DNA from: CAZWRV01 sp964636325
Lineage (GTDB): Bacteria > Verrucomicrobiota > Lentisphaeria > Victivallales > GWF2-50-93
Assembly (NCBI GenBank): GCA_964636325.1
Contig: CAZWRV010000087.1
Location: 1-28,368, forward strand
Length of the DNA: 28,368 nt
Direction of reading: 5' to 3'
Below the pieces are notes generated by a model. It was not told where the DNA came from. It saw only the letters and a list, made by a program, of their open reading frames with translations, and ran no database searches. This document shows positions 7,723 to 15,634 of this stretch, in pieces (positions within the stretch are counted from its first letter, which is position 1; each line of letters starts with the position of its first letter). The translations under genes were made by a program, and so were the position numbers.

Positions 7723-7764
7723 ACTTGTGTCGGACGCATTGCCCCTGTCAGGGTTTTTTGGCTG

Positions 7765-8919
7765 TTATTCGCTGGGAGGCGGGGCTTCCTTGTCCTCTTT
7801 TCCGCCGTCCTTCTCCTTCTTGACGGGTTCCTTGGATGAGTCCTCCTCGGTCGCTTCGATCTTGGGAGGTATGATGTTCTTGCCACAGGCCTGGCAGTAG
7901 CTGCCTTTTGGCACAGCGCCGCAGCCCGGGCATATTCCATAGATTGTGACCCCCGTCCCGCACGCGATGCAGTACTTGTCACCTGGTCCGTATGTGGCCA
8001 GGCAGTTCTCGCAGAGATGCTGGTTCTTGAAGACTTCGGTCTTGACAAGCTCAAGAGTCTTCAGGAAGTCGGGGTTGTCCGGCGTGAGCTTCTTCGCGGC
8101 CTGGGCCGTCGCCAGAAGGTTCTTTTCGAGGTCGGGGTAGCCAGACATCATTCCGCCCATGCCCATGGGCCCCATCGGCGGCTGCACTTCCGTGGGGGCG
8201 CCGGCGGGAGCCTTCGCGTCGGAACCGGCCGGCATCTTGCCGTCCGGGCCGGGCATCATCGCATCCCTCTCCCTGGCCATCTGCTGGCTTTTCCATTCAT
8301 CGTAGAGCACGAGCAGATAGGCATGCTTGTCGCTGGCGATGGCTATGCCCTTGTAGTTCTTCCTGTTCTTGACCCTCTTGGCCTTCGCATGGATGAGCTG
8401 GGATATGACATGCTTCTCGCTGCCGGCCGCCCTTTTCACCGCCTCCCTGAAGTAGTCTTCAGCCTTGGCGAGGACGTCGTCGGACTCCTTGTTCTTCGCA
8501 TGATGCGTGAGTATGTAGCCTGCGTAGAACGGGAGCTTCCAGTTGGAGTTTAACTGGGGGTTCTTGCAGCCCTTTTCGAGGATTTCAAGAGCCTTGTCCG
8601 GCGCGGCGACGGAAAGCATCATCGAGCCGATCTCATATGCCTTGTCGAAGCCGGGGTCGTTGTTCACGATCGTCTTGAGCTTCTCGTAGACGATGTTCGA
8701 ATTGCTGTCGTCGATCGTCTTTACCGAACCGGAATAGTTCACGAAAAGCATCCACTGTATGTCCGACGCGAACTTGTTGAATCCGGCCAGGCTGCCCGAG
8801 AACGCCGAATTATGCTTGCTGAAGTCAGACTTGGCTCCGTTAATCCTTTGAGCTATGTAGCCGGCGAGGATCAAGGAGACCACCATCACTATCAGATGTG
8901 TAGCAACTCTCTTGTTCAT
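7765..8919 (-). CDS. Membrane-anchored helical-repeat protein with C-terminal double zinc ribbon
   Basis: The 384-residue protein has four parts. A signal-anchor helix spans about residues 8-22. A helical region (about 40-215) resembles TPR repeats (FDKAYEIGSMMLSVAAPDKA). A Met/Pro/Gly-rich linker covers 221-260. Two zinc-ribbon knuckle pairs follow, at 303-321 (CENC...CIAC) and 330-346 (CPGC...CQAC), before a Lys/Glu-rich tail. All eight cysteines are present. The double zinc ribbon is usually cytosolic, so a ribbon after a signal anchor poses a topology question: either the protein faces inward or the ribbon binds metal outside. It follows the first permease by 19 bases with an AGGAG upstream, in the same operon. 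Function unknown; an adaptor role with the ABC complex is an inference. Confidence 0.75.
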   Translation of the reverse strand: MNKRVATHLIVMVVSLILAGYIAQRINGAKSDFSKHNSAFSGSLAGFNKFASDIQWMLFVNYSGSVKTIDDSNSNIVYEKLKTIVNNDPGFDKAYEIGSMMLSVAAPDKALEILEKGCKNPQLNSNWKLPFYAGYILTHHAKNKESDDVLAKAEDYFREAVKRAAGSEKHVISQLIHAKAKRVKNRKNYKGIAIASDKHAYLLVLYDEWKSQQMARERDAMMPGPDGKMPAGSDAKAPAGAPTEVQPPMGPMGMGGMMSGYPDLEKNLLATAQAAKKLTPDNPDFLKTLELVKTEVFKNQHLCENCLATYGPGDKYCIACGTGVTIYGICPGCGAVPKGSYCQACGKNIIPPKIEATEEDSSKEPVKKEKDGGKEDKEAPPPSE

Positions 8920-8938
8920 ATTGTCACCTTAGCTCCTC

Positions 8939-9667
8939 TTACTTAAGGTCTTTATGGCTGAAAACCAGGCTCGACACGCTTGTCGCGAACACCGAGAAGG
9001 CGATGCCCCACGCCACGACCGCCAGGATGTAAACCCAGTTGACCGGGATGTCGTAGCTTGCCTCGGCCCTCAGGTTGAAGAGGTTGAGGTCGGGCAGGAT
9101 TCCGCCGTAGAGATACGGAATCTTCGAGAGCTTCGTGATGGAGAACCCGATGAAGATGGCGATGAAGGAGAAGAGCGGTGCAAGGGATTCAGGTATTACC
9201 ACGGAGACGAGGACCGCGAGCGCGGCCATCGGGATCACGCTGGCCATCACAAGCAGGTGCCCCTGGATCATCGCCTCTCCGACCCTGCCGAAGCAGTTGT
9301 TGAACACGATGAAGAAACCGATGGTGATCAGCCCGGTTATGACGAGCCCTGTCACAATTATACCGACGAGCTTGCCCACCAGGTACTGCGTCCTCCCGAG
9401 GGGCTTGGAAAGAAGGGTCGAAGCCACGCCTTCCCGGAGCTCCTTCGGGATTTCGAAGCTGATCGAAACCGACACAAGGACGGCGGCGATCGTGTTGAGC
9501 AGGAGCGACACGTCGATCATCAGAGACCGGTGGCAGTCCAGCGACAGGATGTTGTAGTTGTATGCGCTCGCGATAAGTATCACGACGCACAGGACGAGGA
9601 AGTAAACGGCCCTCATCTTCAGTATTCGTTGCCAGGTGCTGCTGGCAATCGCAAGTATTTCAGTCAT
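8939..9667 (-). CDS. ABC-2 type transporter permease (first permease of the cassette)
   Basis: The 242-residue protein has about six hydrophobic segments. It has a cytosolic coupling stretch, FEIPKELREGVASTLLSKP followed by RTQYLVGKLVG, the hallmark of ABC-2 permeases in this group. Its start at 9667 has a clear AAAGGAG Shine-Dalgarno sequence. It follows the ATPase gene by 71 bases and precedes the zinc-ribbon protein by 19. The second permease (6171-6956) has the same stretch with only scattered identity, so this looks like an old duplication or a natural heterodimer. Substrate unknown. Confidence 0.87.
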   Translation of the reverse strand: MTEILAIASSTWQRILKMRAVYFLVLCVVILIASAYNYNILSLDCHRSLMIDVSLLLNTIAAVLVSVSISFEIPKELREGVASTLLSKPLGRTQYLVGKLVGIIVTGLVITGLITIGFFIVFNNCFGRVGEAMIQGHLLVMASVIPMAALAVLVSVVIPESLAPLFSFIAIFIGFSITKLSKIPYLYGGILPDLNLFNLRAEASYDIPVNWVYILAVVAWGIAFSVFATSVSSLVFSHKDLK

Positions 9668-9689
9668 TTTTTTCTCCTTTCTTTAGGGT

Positions 9690-9717
9690 TATATATAATG
9701 ACTTACTCTAACCACAA
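9690..9717 (-). promoter_or_regulatory. Possible internal promoter between ABC ATPase and permease
   Basis: In the 71-base AT-rich gap TTGTGG (9712-9717, minus strand) and TATATA (9690-9695) are separated by 16 bases. The -10 matches well and the -35 moderately. It could supply extra transcript for the four downstream genes. AT-rich gaps produce such matches by chance, so support is weak. Confidence 0.3.
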
Positions 9718-9738
9718 TGATATGCAATTCGTAATAAT

Positions 9739-10674
9739 TTAGATGATTGCCCTGTCGTTTTCAACTTTGCGGAAGAAAAATTCTTCAAGATTTTCTCTGG
9801 TCGGCGTTATGTTGACCGCGTCCTTGTGCTGCTCCTTGACGGCGTTGATCCTGTCCTTGAGGTCGTCCCTGTTCTGGAAGACGAGCTCCCAGCTTCCGTC
9901 GGGAAGCTTCACGGTGCCGGACGCGAAGGAAATCAGCTCCTTGGCGATGTCGTCCCTTCCGGCCTGGATGTGCATCCTGGCGCCGGTGACCGAGAGAAGG
10001 CTGTCGAGCTTTCCGCAGCAGAGCATGACACCCTTGTTGAGGATTCCGATGGAGTCGCATATCTTCTCGACGTCGGAGAGGACGTGGCTCGAAAAGAACA
10101 CCGTGTTGCCCTTGTCCTTCTGGTCGAGTATTATGTCCTTGAGTTCCTGGCGTCCGTGGGGATCCAGCCCGGTGAGAGGCTCGTCGAGAATGACGAGCTT
10201 GGGCCTGTTCAGGATCGCCTGGGCGATTCCGATCCTCTGGATCATGCCCTTGGAGAACCCCCCGAGCTTCTCGTCGACGAACTTGTCCATCTTTACCAGC
10301 TCCAGGACCTCCATTATGCGTTCGCGCCGTTCAAGCGGGGGTATCTTCAGCAGCTTGGCGCAGATCGTCAGGAACTCGTAGGCGGAAAGGTAGGACGAGA
10401 AGGCGGGGTTGTCGGGCAGGAAGCCAATCATCTGCTTCACCGAGATGTCGTCTGGGGGCTTGCCGAAGACCTTGACCTCCCCGGAGCTGGGCCTTATCAG
10501 ATCCATGAGCAGCTTGATCGTCGTCGTCTTGCCCGCCCCGTTGGGGCCCAGGAATCCGAACACCGCCCCCTCGGGGATCGTGAGGGTCAGCTCCTTGAGC
10601 GCCGCCTCCTTGTGCTTCCAGAACGCAAATCCGTAATACTTGGTGAGAGAAGAGGTCTCTATGACATTCGCCAT
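9739..10674 (-). CDS. ABC transporter ATP-binding protein (ABC-2 / NatA-like)
   Basis: The 311-residue protein is the nucleotide-binding subunit of an ABC transporter and powers the permeases downstream. Walker A is GPNGAGKT at 43-50. The signature is FSKGM at 140-144, the variant common in NatA-like exporters. Walker B is LVILDEP at 160-166 followed by LTGLDP, and SSHVLSDVE provides the H-loop. About 80 C-terminal residues form the variable domain usual for this group. The frame stays open to 10878, but the extra 68 residues come from the AT-rich divergent region shared with rpsO. MANVIETSSL at 10674 is the natural family start, although its Shine-Dalgarno sequence is weak. It is first in the five-gene cassette, which suggests a single ATPase serving two different permeases. 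Confidence 0.92.
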   Translation of the reverse strand: MANVIETSSLTKYYGFAFWKHKEAALKELTLTIPEGAVFGFLGPNGAGKTTTIKLLMDLIRPSSGEVKVFGKPPDDISVKQMIGFLPDNPAFSSYLSAYEFLTICAKLLKIPPLERRERIMEVLELVKMDKFVDEKLGGFSKGMIQRIGIAQAILNRPKLVILDEPLTGLDPHGRQELKDIILDQKDKGNTVFFSSHVLSDVEKICDSIGILNKGVMLCCGKLDSLLSVTGARMHIQAGRDDIAKELISFASGTVKLPDGSWELVFQNRDDLKDRINAVKEQHKDAVNITPTRENLEEFFFRKVENDRAII

Positions 10675-10761
10675 AAAAATAAAATCTCGATTATTTGACG
10701 GAGGAGAATTGCAAAAACAAATATCATCAGTATTTTTCCAATCTAATTTGTAAAAAGGACA

Positions 10762-10789
10762 TTTCAATCGGCCCAACGCAACATAATAT
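10762..10789 (+). promoter_or_regulatory. Possible rpsO promoter
   Basis: TTTCAA (10762-10767) and TAATAT (10784-10789) lie 16 bases apart in the AT-rich divergent region 10675-10819, 30 bases before rpsO. The match is imperfect. The rest of the region holds no gene I can recognise, and I found no convincing minus-strand promoter for the ABC cassette in it. Confidence 0.3.
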
Positions 10790-10819
10790 AAAAAAACAGG
10801 AAGAAGCAGGTCGTCACAC

Positions 10820-11086
10820 ATGGGAAAGGAAACTAAAACAAAGCTGATCGAGCAGTTCTCCAGAAAAGCCGGGGACACGGGCTCTCCGGAGGTTCAAGTC
10901 GCGATTCTCACGGAGAGGATCAACGAGCTTTCAGAACATCTGCGTGCCCACAAGAAGGACAACAGTTCGCGCCGCGGACTTCTCGCCATGGTCAATCTCA
11001 GGAGGAGGCTCCTGAACTACCTTAGCCGCGAAGACCATGACCGCTATATGACGCTGACGGAAAAGCTGAACCTCCGCCGCAAGTAG
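10820..11086 (+). CDS. rpsO: 30S ribosomal protein S15
   Basis: The 88-residue protein is S15, a primary binder of 16S rRNA needed for assembly of the small-subunit platform. The family blocks are all present: GDTGSPEVQVAILTERI, LSEHLRAHKKD, SRRGLLAMVNLRRRLLNYL and the basic end. Length is normal (about 89). It stands directly upstream of pnp, the classical rpsO-pnp order found across bacteria. The ribosome-binding site is modest (AGG about 10 bases before ATG). S15 represses its own mRNA in several bacteria; I could not define such a site here. Confidence 0.97.
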   Translation: MGKETKTKLIEQFSRKAGDTGSPEVQVAILTERINELSEHLRAHKKDNSSRRGLLAMVNLRRRLLNYLSREDHDRYMTLTEKLNLRRK

Positions 11087-11146
11087 GCGGGGCGCGTCCA
11101 GGCAGGTCAGCGCCATTTCGTTTTAAAGATCAACCGTATGGGACAG

Positions 11147-11173
11147 GGCCCCTTCCGGACGGATGGAGGCCCG
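11147..11173 (+). promoter_or_regulatory. Hairpin in the rpsO-pnp intergenic region
   Basis: In the 144-base gap between rpsO and pnp, GGGCC (11147-11151) pairs with GGCCC (11169-11173). An inner CC-T-TCC/GGATGG continuation closes on a GGAC loop, with one bulge and one mismatch. There is no T-tract, so it is not a terminator. In E. coli a hairpin at this position is cut by RNase III and PNPase to autoregulate pnp. A similar role here is an analogy only. A weaker GGCGC/GCGCC stem followed by TTTCGTTTT (11091-11125) might attenuate transcription after rpsO. Confidence 0.35.
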
Positions 11174-11230
11174 CGTGCCTTTGCGGATCTCATCCAATCA
11201 ACAAAACTTACTTAAGGAATCAAAGAATCA

Positions 11231-13624
11231 ATGACTGATGAAAAGAAAGTGTCAATCGACATCGGCAACGGGAAATCCATCGAGATAAGCACCGGCAAGC
11301 TTGCGAAGCTCGCGAACGGTTCGGCCCTTGTACGCCAGGGTGAGACGGTCGTCCTTGCGGCGATAGCGTCCGCGGAGCCGGAGGAGTTCTCCGACTTCCT
11401 GCCGCTCCAGGTGGACTACAGGGAGAAATACAGCGCGGCGGGCCGCTTCCCCGGCGGCTACATGAAGAGGGAAGGCAAGCCTACGGACAAGGAGATTCTG
11501 ACTTGCAGGATGACCGACCGCCCGATCAGGCCGCTGTTCCCGGAAGGGTTCTACGACGAAATCCAGGTCTTCACCCTGCTGATGAGCTTCGACACCGTCA
11601 ACGAGCCGGACGTGCTGAGCATCCTCGGCGCTTCGGCGGCGCTGTGCCTGTCCGATCTGCCCTTCCTCGGCCCGATCGGCGCGGCCAGGATCGCCTGCGT
11701 GGACGGAACTTTCATAGCGAACCCGACCAAGGCGGAAATGCAGAAGAGCTCCATTGACCTGGTGTATGCGGGCCTTCCGGGCAAGGTCGTTATGATCGAA
11801 GGGGACGCCGACGAATGTTCCGAGGAGCTGCTCCGCGACGCGATGCTCTTCGCCGACCAGATTGTGATTCGCCAGTGCGAGGCCCAGAGAAAACTCGCGG
11901 AAATGGCCGGGCGTCCAAAGAAGACCCCCAAGCTGCAGCTGGTGCCCGACGAAGTCGCCGAGAAGGTCCGCTGCCTCGGCGAGGAGAGGATAAAGTCGCT
12001 TTGTGTCATTGCCGAGAAGGAGAAGAGGCAGGTGCAACTCGAGGAGCTCAGGAAGCAGATAGACGAGAAAGTGATGCCCGAGCTTTCGGAAAAGTATCCG
12101 GATCTCCGCAAGATGATCAAGCTGTCCTTCGACAAGCTTGTCGAGAAGTCGGTCAGGAACGCCATATTGAGCCGGTCTGTAAGGATAGACGGACGCGGCC
12201 TGGATCAGATAAGGCCCTTGTCGGCCGAAGTCGGCGTCCTGCCGAGAGTGCATGGAAGCGGCCTCTTCACGCGCGGCGAGACGCAGGCGCTTGTCACCGT
12301 GGTTCTCGGCGCGGGCAGCGACGCCCAGGACAGCGAGCCAGTAACGGGCGATGTAATATCGAAGAAGTTTTTCCTCCACTACTACTTCCCCAACTTCAGC
12401 GTCAACGAGCCCGGCAGGATAGGCGCGCCGGGGAGAAGGGAGATCGGCCACGGGAACCTAGCCGAGCGCTCCCTCGCCAAGGTCATGCCGAAGGACTACC
12501 CCTACACGGTCAGGTGCGTCTCCGAAATCATGGCTTCGAACGGTTCGACGTCCATGGCCAGCGTCTGCGGGGGAAGCATAGCCCTCATGGACGCCGGAGT
12601 CCCGATCAAGGAGCCGGTGGCGGGAATCTCATGCGGCCTGATATATGAAGATCAGAAAAACGTCCTCCTCACGGACATCATAGGCGCGGAGGATCATTTC
12701 GGCGACATGGACTTCAAGGTCTGCGGCACCAAGGCCGGGATCACTGGCTTCCAGCTTGACCTCAAGGTGCCTGGCATTCCTATTGACCTCCTCTACCAGG
12801 CGATGCAGCGCAACAAGGAGGCGCGCCTGAAGATACTCGACGTGATGAACGCCTGCATCTCGGCGCCGCGCGAGGACATAAGCAAGTATGCCCCGCGGAT
12901 AGCCCGCATCAAGATCAATCCTGAAAAGATAGGCGCGGTCATCGGGCCCGGCGGAAGCGTAATCAGGAGGATTACCGAGACCACCGGCGCCCAGATCGAC
13001 ATCGAGGACGACGGCTCGGTCAACATCTTCGCATCCAAGCTCGACGCGCTCAAGGCCGCCGAGGCGGAAATCCTCTGCATCACCGCCGAGGTCGAACTCA
13101 ACAAGACGTATGAGGGAACCGTAGTGTCCATAAAGGACTTCGGCGCGTTCGTGGAGGTGCTACCCGGGCAGGAAGGCCTCCTGCACATATCCGAAATGGA
13201 CGTCCGTCGCGTCGAGAAGGTCAGGGACATCTGCAAGGAAGGCGACAAGATCGCAGTCAAGGTCATAGACATAGACGACAAAGGCAAGATACGCCTGAGC
13301 AGGAAGGCGCTCCTCGTGGAGAAGGGCTCGTCCGCGTCGGCGCATTCAGGCGCCGAACGCCAGAGGGCCCCTTCCGAGGAAGTTCAGGTCGGAAAGATCT
13401 ACAGGGGCACTGTGGTGTCCATAAAGGACTTTGGCGCGTTCGTCGAAATTGTCCCCGGCAGGGAAGGCCTCCTCCACATTTCCGAGATGGCCAACTACCA
13501 GGTCGAGAGGGTCACAGACATCTGCAAGGAAGGCGACAAGGTCTCCGTCAAAGTCCTGAGCATAGACGAGAGGGGCAAGATACGTCTCAGCAGGAAGGCC
13601 GCCCTCGCCGAGATGGGTTCGTAG
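11231..13624 (+). CDS. pnp: Polynucleotide phosphorylase with duplicated S1 domain
   Basis: PNPase degrades RNA 3' to 5' by phosphorolysis and is a core part of mRNA decay. The 797-residue chain has the first RNase PH domain (DFLPLQVDYREKY, RFPGGYMKREGKP, DRPIRPLFPEGF), the all-helical linker, and the second RNase PH domain (HGSGLFTRGETQAL, GRREIGHGNLAERSL, ASNGSTSMASVCGGS). A KH domain follows (KINPEKIGAVIGPGGSVIRR). Two S1 domains then lie at about 621-694 and 719-792, joined by a Ser/Ala-rich linker. PNPase normally has one S1 domain and about 700 residues, so the extra length is the second S1. The two copies share 52 of 69 aligned residues by my count. The start follows AAGGA by 12 bases, in rpsO-pnp order. 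Confidence 0.96.
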   Translation: MTDEKKVSIDIGNGKSIEISTGKLAKLANGSALVRQGETVVLAAIASAEPEEFSDFLPLQVDYREKYSAAGRFPGGYMKREGKPTDKEILTCRMTDRPIRPLFPEGFYDEIQVFTLLMSFDTVNEPDVLSILGASAALCLSDLPFLGPIGAARIACVDGTFIANPTKAEMQKSSIDLVYAGLPGKVVMIEGDADECSEELLRDAMLFADQIVIRQCEAQRKLAEMAGRPKKTPKLQLVPDEVAEKVRCLGEERIKSLCVIAEKEKRQVQLEELRKQIDEKVMPELSEKYPDLRKMIKLSFDKLVEKSVRNAILSRSVRIDGRGLDQIRPLSAEVGVLPRVHGSGLFTRGETQALVTVVLGAGSDAQDSEPVTGDVISKKFFLHYYFPNFSVNEPGRIGAPGRREIGHGNLAERSLAKVMPKDYPYTVRCVSEIMASNGSTSMASVCGGSIALMDAGVPIKEPVAGISCGLIYEDQKNVLLTDIIGAEDHFGDMDFKVCGTKAGITGFQLDLKVPGIPIDLLYQAMQRNKEARLKILDVMNACISAPREDISKYAPRIARIKINPEKIGAVIGPGGSVIRRITETTGAQIDIEDDGSVNIFASKLDALKAAEAEILCITAEVELNKTYEGTVVSIKDFGAFVEVLPGQEGLLHISEMDVRRVEKVRDICKEGDKIAVKVIDIDDKGKIRLSRKALLVEKGSSASAHSGAERQRAPSEEVQVGKIYRGTVVSIKDFGAFVEIVPGREGLLHISEMANYQVERVTDICKEGDKVSVKVLSIDERGKIRLSRKAALAEMGS

Positions 13625-13675
13625 AGAATTTAAGATCCGAATTTCGGGCTTGTCCCCTTCGCGGGATTTAGTGTC

Positions 13676-13690
13676 GCGGGCGCAGCCCGC
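13676..13690 (+). repeat. GCGGGC hairpin element, copy 1
   Basis: A perfect stem GCGGGC-GCA-GCCCGC lies in the 88-base gap between pnp and the AAA+ gene. Near-identical hairpins occur at 17074-17088 and 18794-18808, each just downstream of a gene and there joined to an AT-rich palindromic repeat. This copy stands without the AT-rich part. No T-tract follows, so it is not a typical terminator. Confidence 0.6.
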
Positions 13691-13712
13691 CTTAACTGAC
13701 AGGGCCGGAACC

Positions 13713-15095
13713 ATGGGCGCCAGGAAAGTCACATCTTCCGAGAGGATGGAGCAGCTGGCCGAGAAGGCCGGCCTCGCCGCGGCAAGCTTCAACGTGATAT
13801 TCCATGTCCCGTGCAGGGAAGGCCTTGAAGTCCGGGGATGCGGGAACGCCCCCTTCGTGGAGAGCTGCATCGGCCTTCTCGGGCGGATCATGGAGGAGCT
13901 GCCCCGGCTCGCCTCAAGCCCCGAGACTGCCGCCCGCATAAGGATATGCATGGGCGGAGCCCCCGATTCCATAGACTACCTCAACTCAGTCATTAGGCTT
14001 GCGGAGCCGGGGAGGCCCGTGGAAATTCTGGCCGGGGAAGCATGCCAGGCCCTCCTCGCCGGCGGCTCCGGCCAGTTCATGCTCGACCACTGTGTCCGGC
14101 TGATCGAATCGTTCCCGGCCGTGGTCGTAGAACACCTTCAGATAATGGAATCCCTCGACGGGATGCCGGACGGAGAAGCTCTCCTCAGGTATGATCCCGC
14201 CGCCTTTCGCCTCTTCGAACTGCCGGAAAAGCTCTCATCCAAGAAGAACATCCGGCAGTCATTCCTGGCGATGATGGAAGACATGGAAAACAGGAAAGAT
14301 CCTCTGCTGAGGGACAGGATACTTCGACACATGGACGGCCGGTTCATCCCAACCGTTCTGAACTCGATACGCCCGGTCGGCGAGTTCTACGGATACCATG
14401 CAGCCAGGGATGTCTTCAAAAAATATTTCGCAGGTTTCGCGGAAAGAAACGAGAACCTCCCGCTGCTGATCTCCAGCCTGCCGGGGCTGGGCAAAACGCA
14501 TTTCACGATATCCCATGCGCTTTCATACGCCAACGTGACGTTGATCCTCTGCGAACCTCACGATCTTGAAAAGCCGCTGGAGAAGATCATCCGCGCGCTC
14601 TCCGGAAAGACTGCAAGGCACTTCGTGCTCTTCTTCGACGACGTCGACACCCGCAAGATCGACTGGTATTATTTCCGGACGAACGTCGGCGGCTCGTTTG
14701 TGCTTCCGGCGAACGTGACGATCGTGATAGCCTCGAACTACGAGTTCCCCGCGAACATTTCCAGCAGGGGCCGCGGCTTCACCTTCCCCATCTTCAACGA
14801 GATCACGTGCCAGGAGATGATAGGCGACTTCCTGGTCTGCCTCGGCATGAAGTCGCCCAAGCCGGAACTGGTGTCAGTCATCGCCGCAGACTACGTCGAG
14901 GAGTTCGGGCAGCACCTCTTCGAGGAGCTCAGCCCCAGGACGCTTGTAAGGTATCTCGAACGCTACAACAGCGACATGGCCAAGCGCAGGAAGATGCTCG
15001 AACTCTCCCGGGAAAAGGTCATCCCAGTCCCCGACGCATCCTGCTTCTACGACGCCAACCAGAAGGTCATCGAACGGCTCGCGAAGAGCGTATGA
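13713..15095 (+). CDS. AAA+ ATPase with an unrecognised N-terminal half
   Basis: The 460-residue protein has a C-terminal AAA+ module. Walker A is LPGLGKTH at 256-263 and Walker B FVLFFDDVD at 304-312. A sensor-1-like SNYE lies at 341-344, and candidate arginine fingers are R352 and R354 in SSRGRGFTFP. After a small helical lid it reads LSPRTLVRYLERYN. The first 250 residues match nothing I know; they include a Gly/Ala-rich LLAGGSG patch and a long helical part. The frame opens at 13650, but those 21 residues are encoded by the GCGGGC hairpin region; ATG 13713 follows GGCCGGAA. Single-copy AAA+ proteins of this kind often remodel partner proteins or load helicases. It is followed by tadA after 22 bases. 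Role unknown. Confidence 0.75.
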   Translation: MGARKVTSSERMEQLAEKAGLAAASFNVIFHVPCREGLEVRGCGNAPFVESCIGLLGRIMEELPRLASSPETAARIRICMGGAPDSIDYLNSVIRLAEPGRPVEILAGEACQALLAGGSGQFMLDHCVRLIESFPAVVVEHLQIMESLDGMPDGEALLRYDPAAFRLFELPEKLSSKKNIRQSFLAMMEDMENRKDPLLRDRILRHMDGRFIPTVLNSIRPVGEFYGYHAARDVFKKYFAGFAERNENLPLLISSLPGLGKTHFTISHALSYANVTLILCEPHDLEKPLEKIIRALSGKTARHFVLFFDDVDTRKIDWYYFRTNVGGSFVLPANVTIVIASNYEFPANISSRGRGFTFPIFNEITCQEMIGDFLVCLGMKSPKPELVSVIAADYVEEFGQHLFEELSPRTLVRYLERYNSDMAKRRKMLELSREKVIPVPDASCFYDANQKVIERLAKSV

Positions 15096-15117
15096 AAGTT
15101 TACCGGCGTTTTCCCCG

Positions 15118-15591
15118 ATGGATATTAACATCTTCGACGAGAACTATTTCATGCGCCGGGCCCTGGAGCAGGCCCGTAATGCGTTCGCCGACGGAGAAGT
15201 CCCGGTCGGCGCAGTCGCAGTCCATAAGGGCCGCATAATCGCATCCGCATACAACCAGGTCGAGAAGCTCAAGGACGCCACCGCCCACGCAGAGATGATC
15301 CTGATCACCCAGGCCGCAGCCGCCGTCGGCGGCTGGCGTCTCGACGAGGTCGACATCTATGTGACGAAGGAGCCTTGCCCGATGTGCGCCGGAGCCATGC
15401 TGAACTCGCGCGTCAGGAGGCTCTTCTTCGGAATGGCAGACCCGAAGTTCGGCGCCGCAGGCTCCGCTGTAAACCTCTTCTCGATGCCTTGCGCCCCTTG
15501 CAAAATCCGGATCGCCGGCTCCATTCTCGAAGAGGAGGCGAAGGCGATCATGCAGGAGTTCTTCAGGATGTTAAGGGTTAAAAACAAATAA
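15118..15591 (+). CDS. tadA: tRNA-specific adenosine deaminase
   Basis: TadA converts A34 to inosine at the wobble position of tRNA-Arg(ACG), widening codon reading. The 157-residue protein has the zinc deaminase signature. HAE is at residues 57-59, supplying the zinc His and the catalytic Glu, and PCPMC is at 86-90, supplying the two Cys ligands. It also has the VPVGAV entry strand and the conserved FG.DPK-like segment (FFGMADPKFGAAGS). Length is typical. It sits 22 bases after the AAA+ gene and 43 before the M48 protease, probably in one transcript. No strong Shine-Dalgarno sequence is visible, so translation may depend on the upstream gene. Confidence 0.94.
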   Translation: MDINIFDENYFMRRALEQARNAFADGEVPVGAVAVHKGRIIASAYNQVEKLKDATAHAEMILITQAAAAVGGWRLDEVDIYVTKEPCPMCAGAMLNSRVRRLFFGMADPKFGAAGSAVNLFSMPCAPCKIRIAGSILEEEAKAIMQEFFRMLRVKNK

Positions 15592-15634
15592 AGAAGTATG
15601 AAAGTATCCCAATGGCGGATCGCCGGCAATTGAT

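Noticed and set aside
11252..12451. 399-codon open frame antisense to pnp
   Set aside because: A GC-rich shadow of the strongly supported pnp gene, with no recognisable motif.
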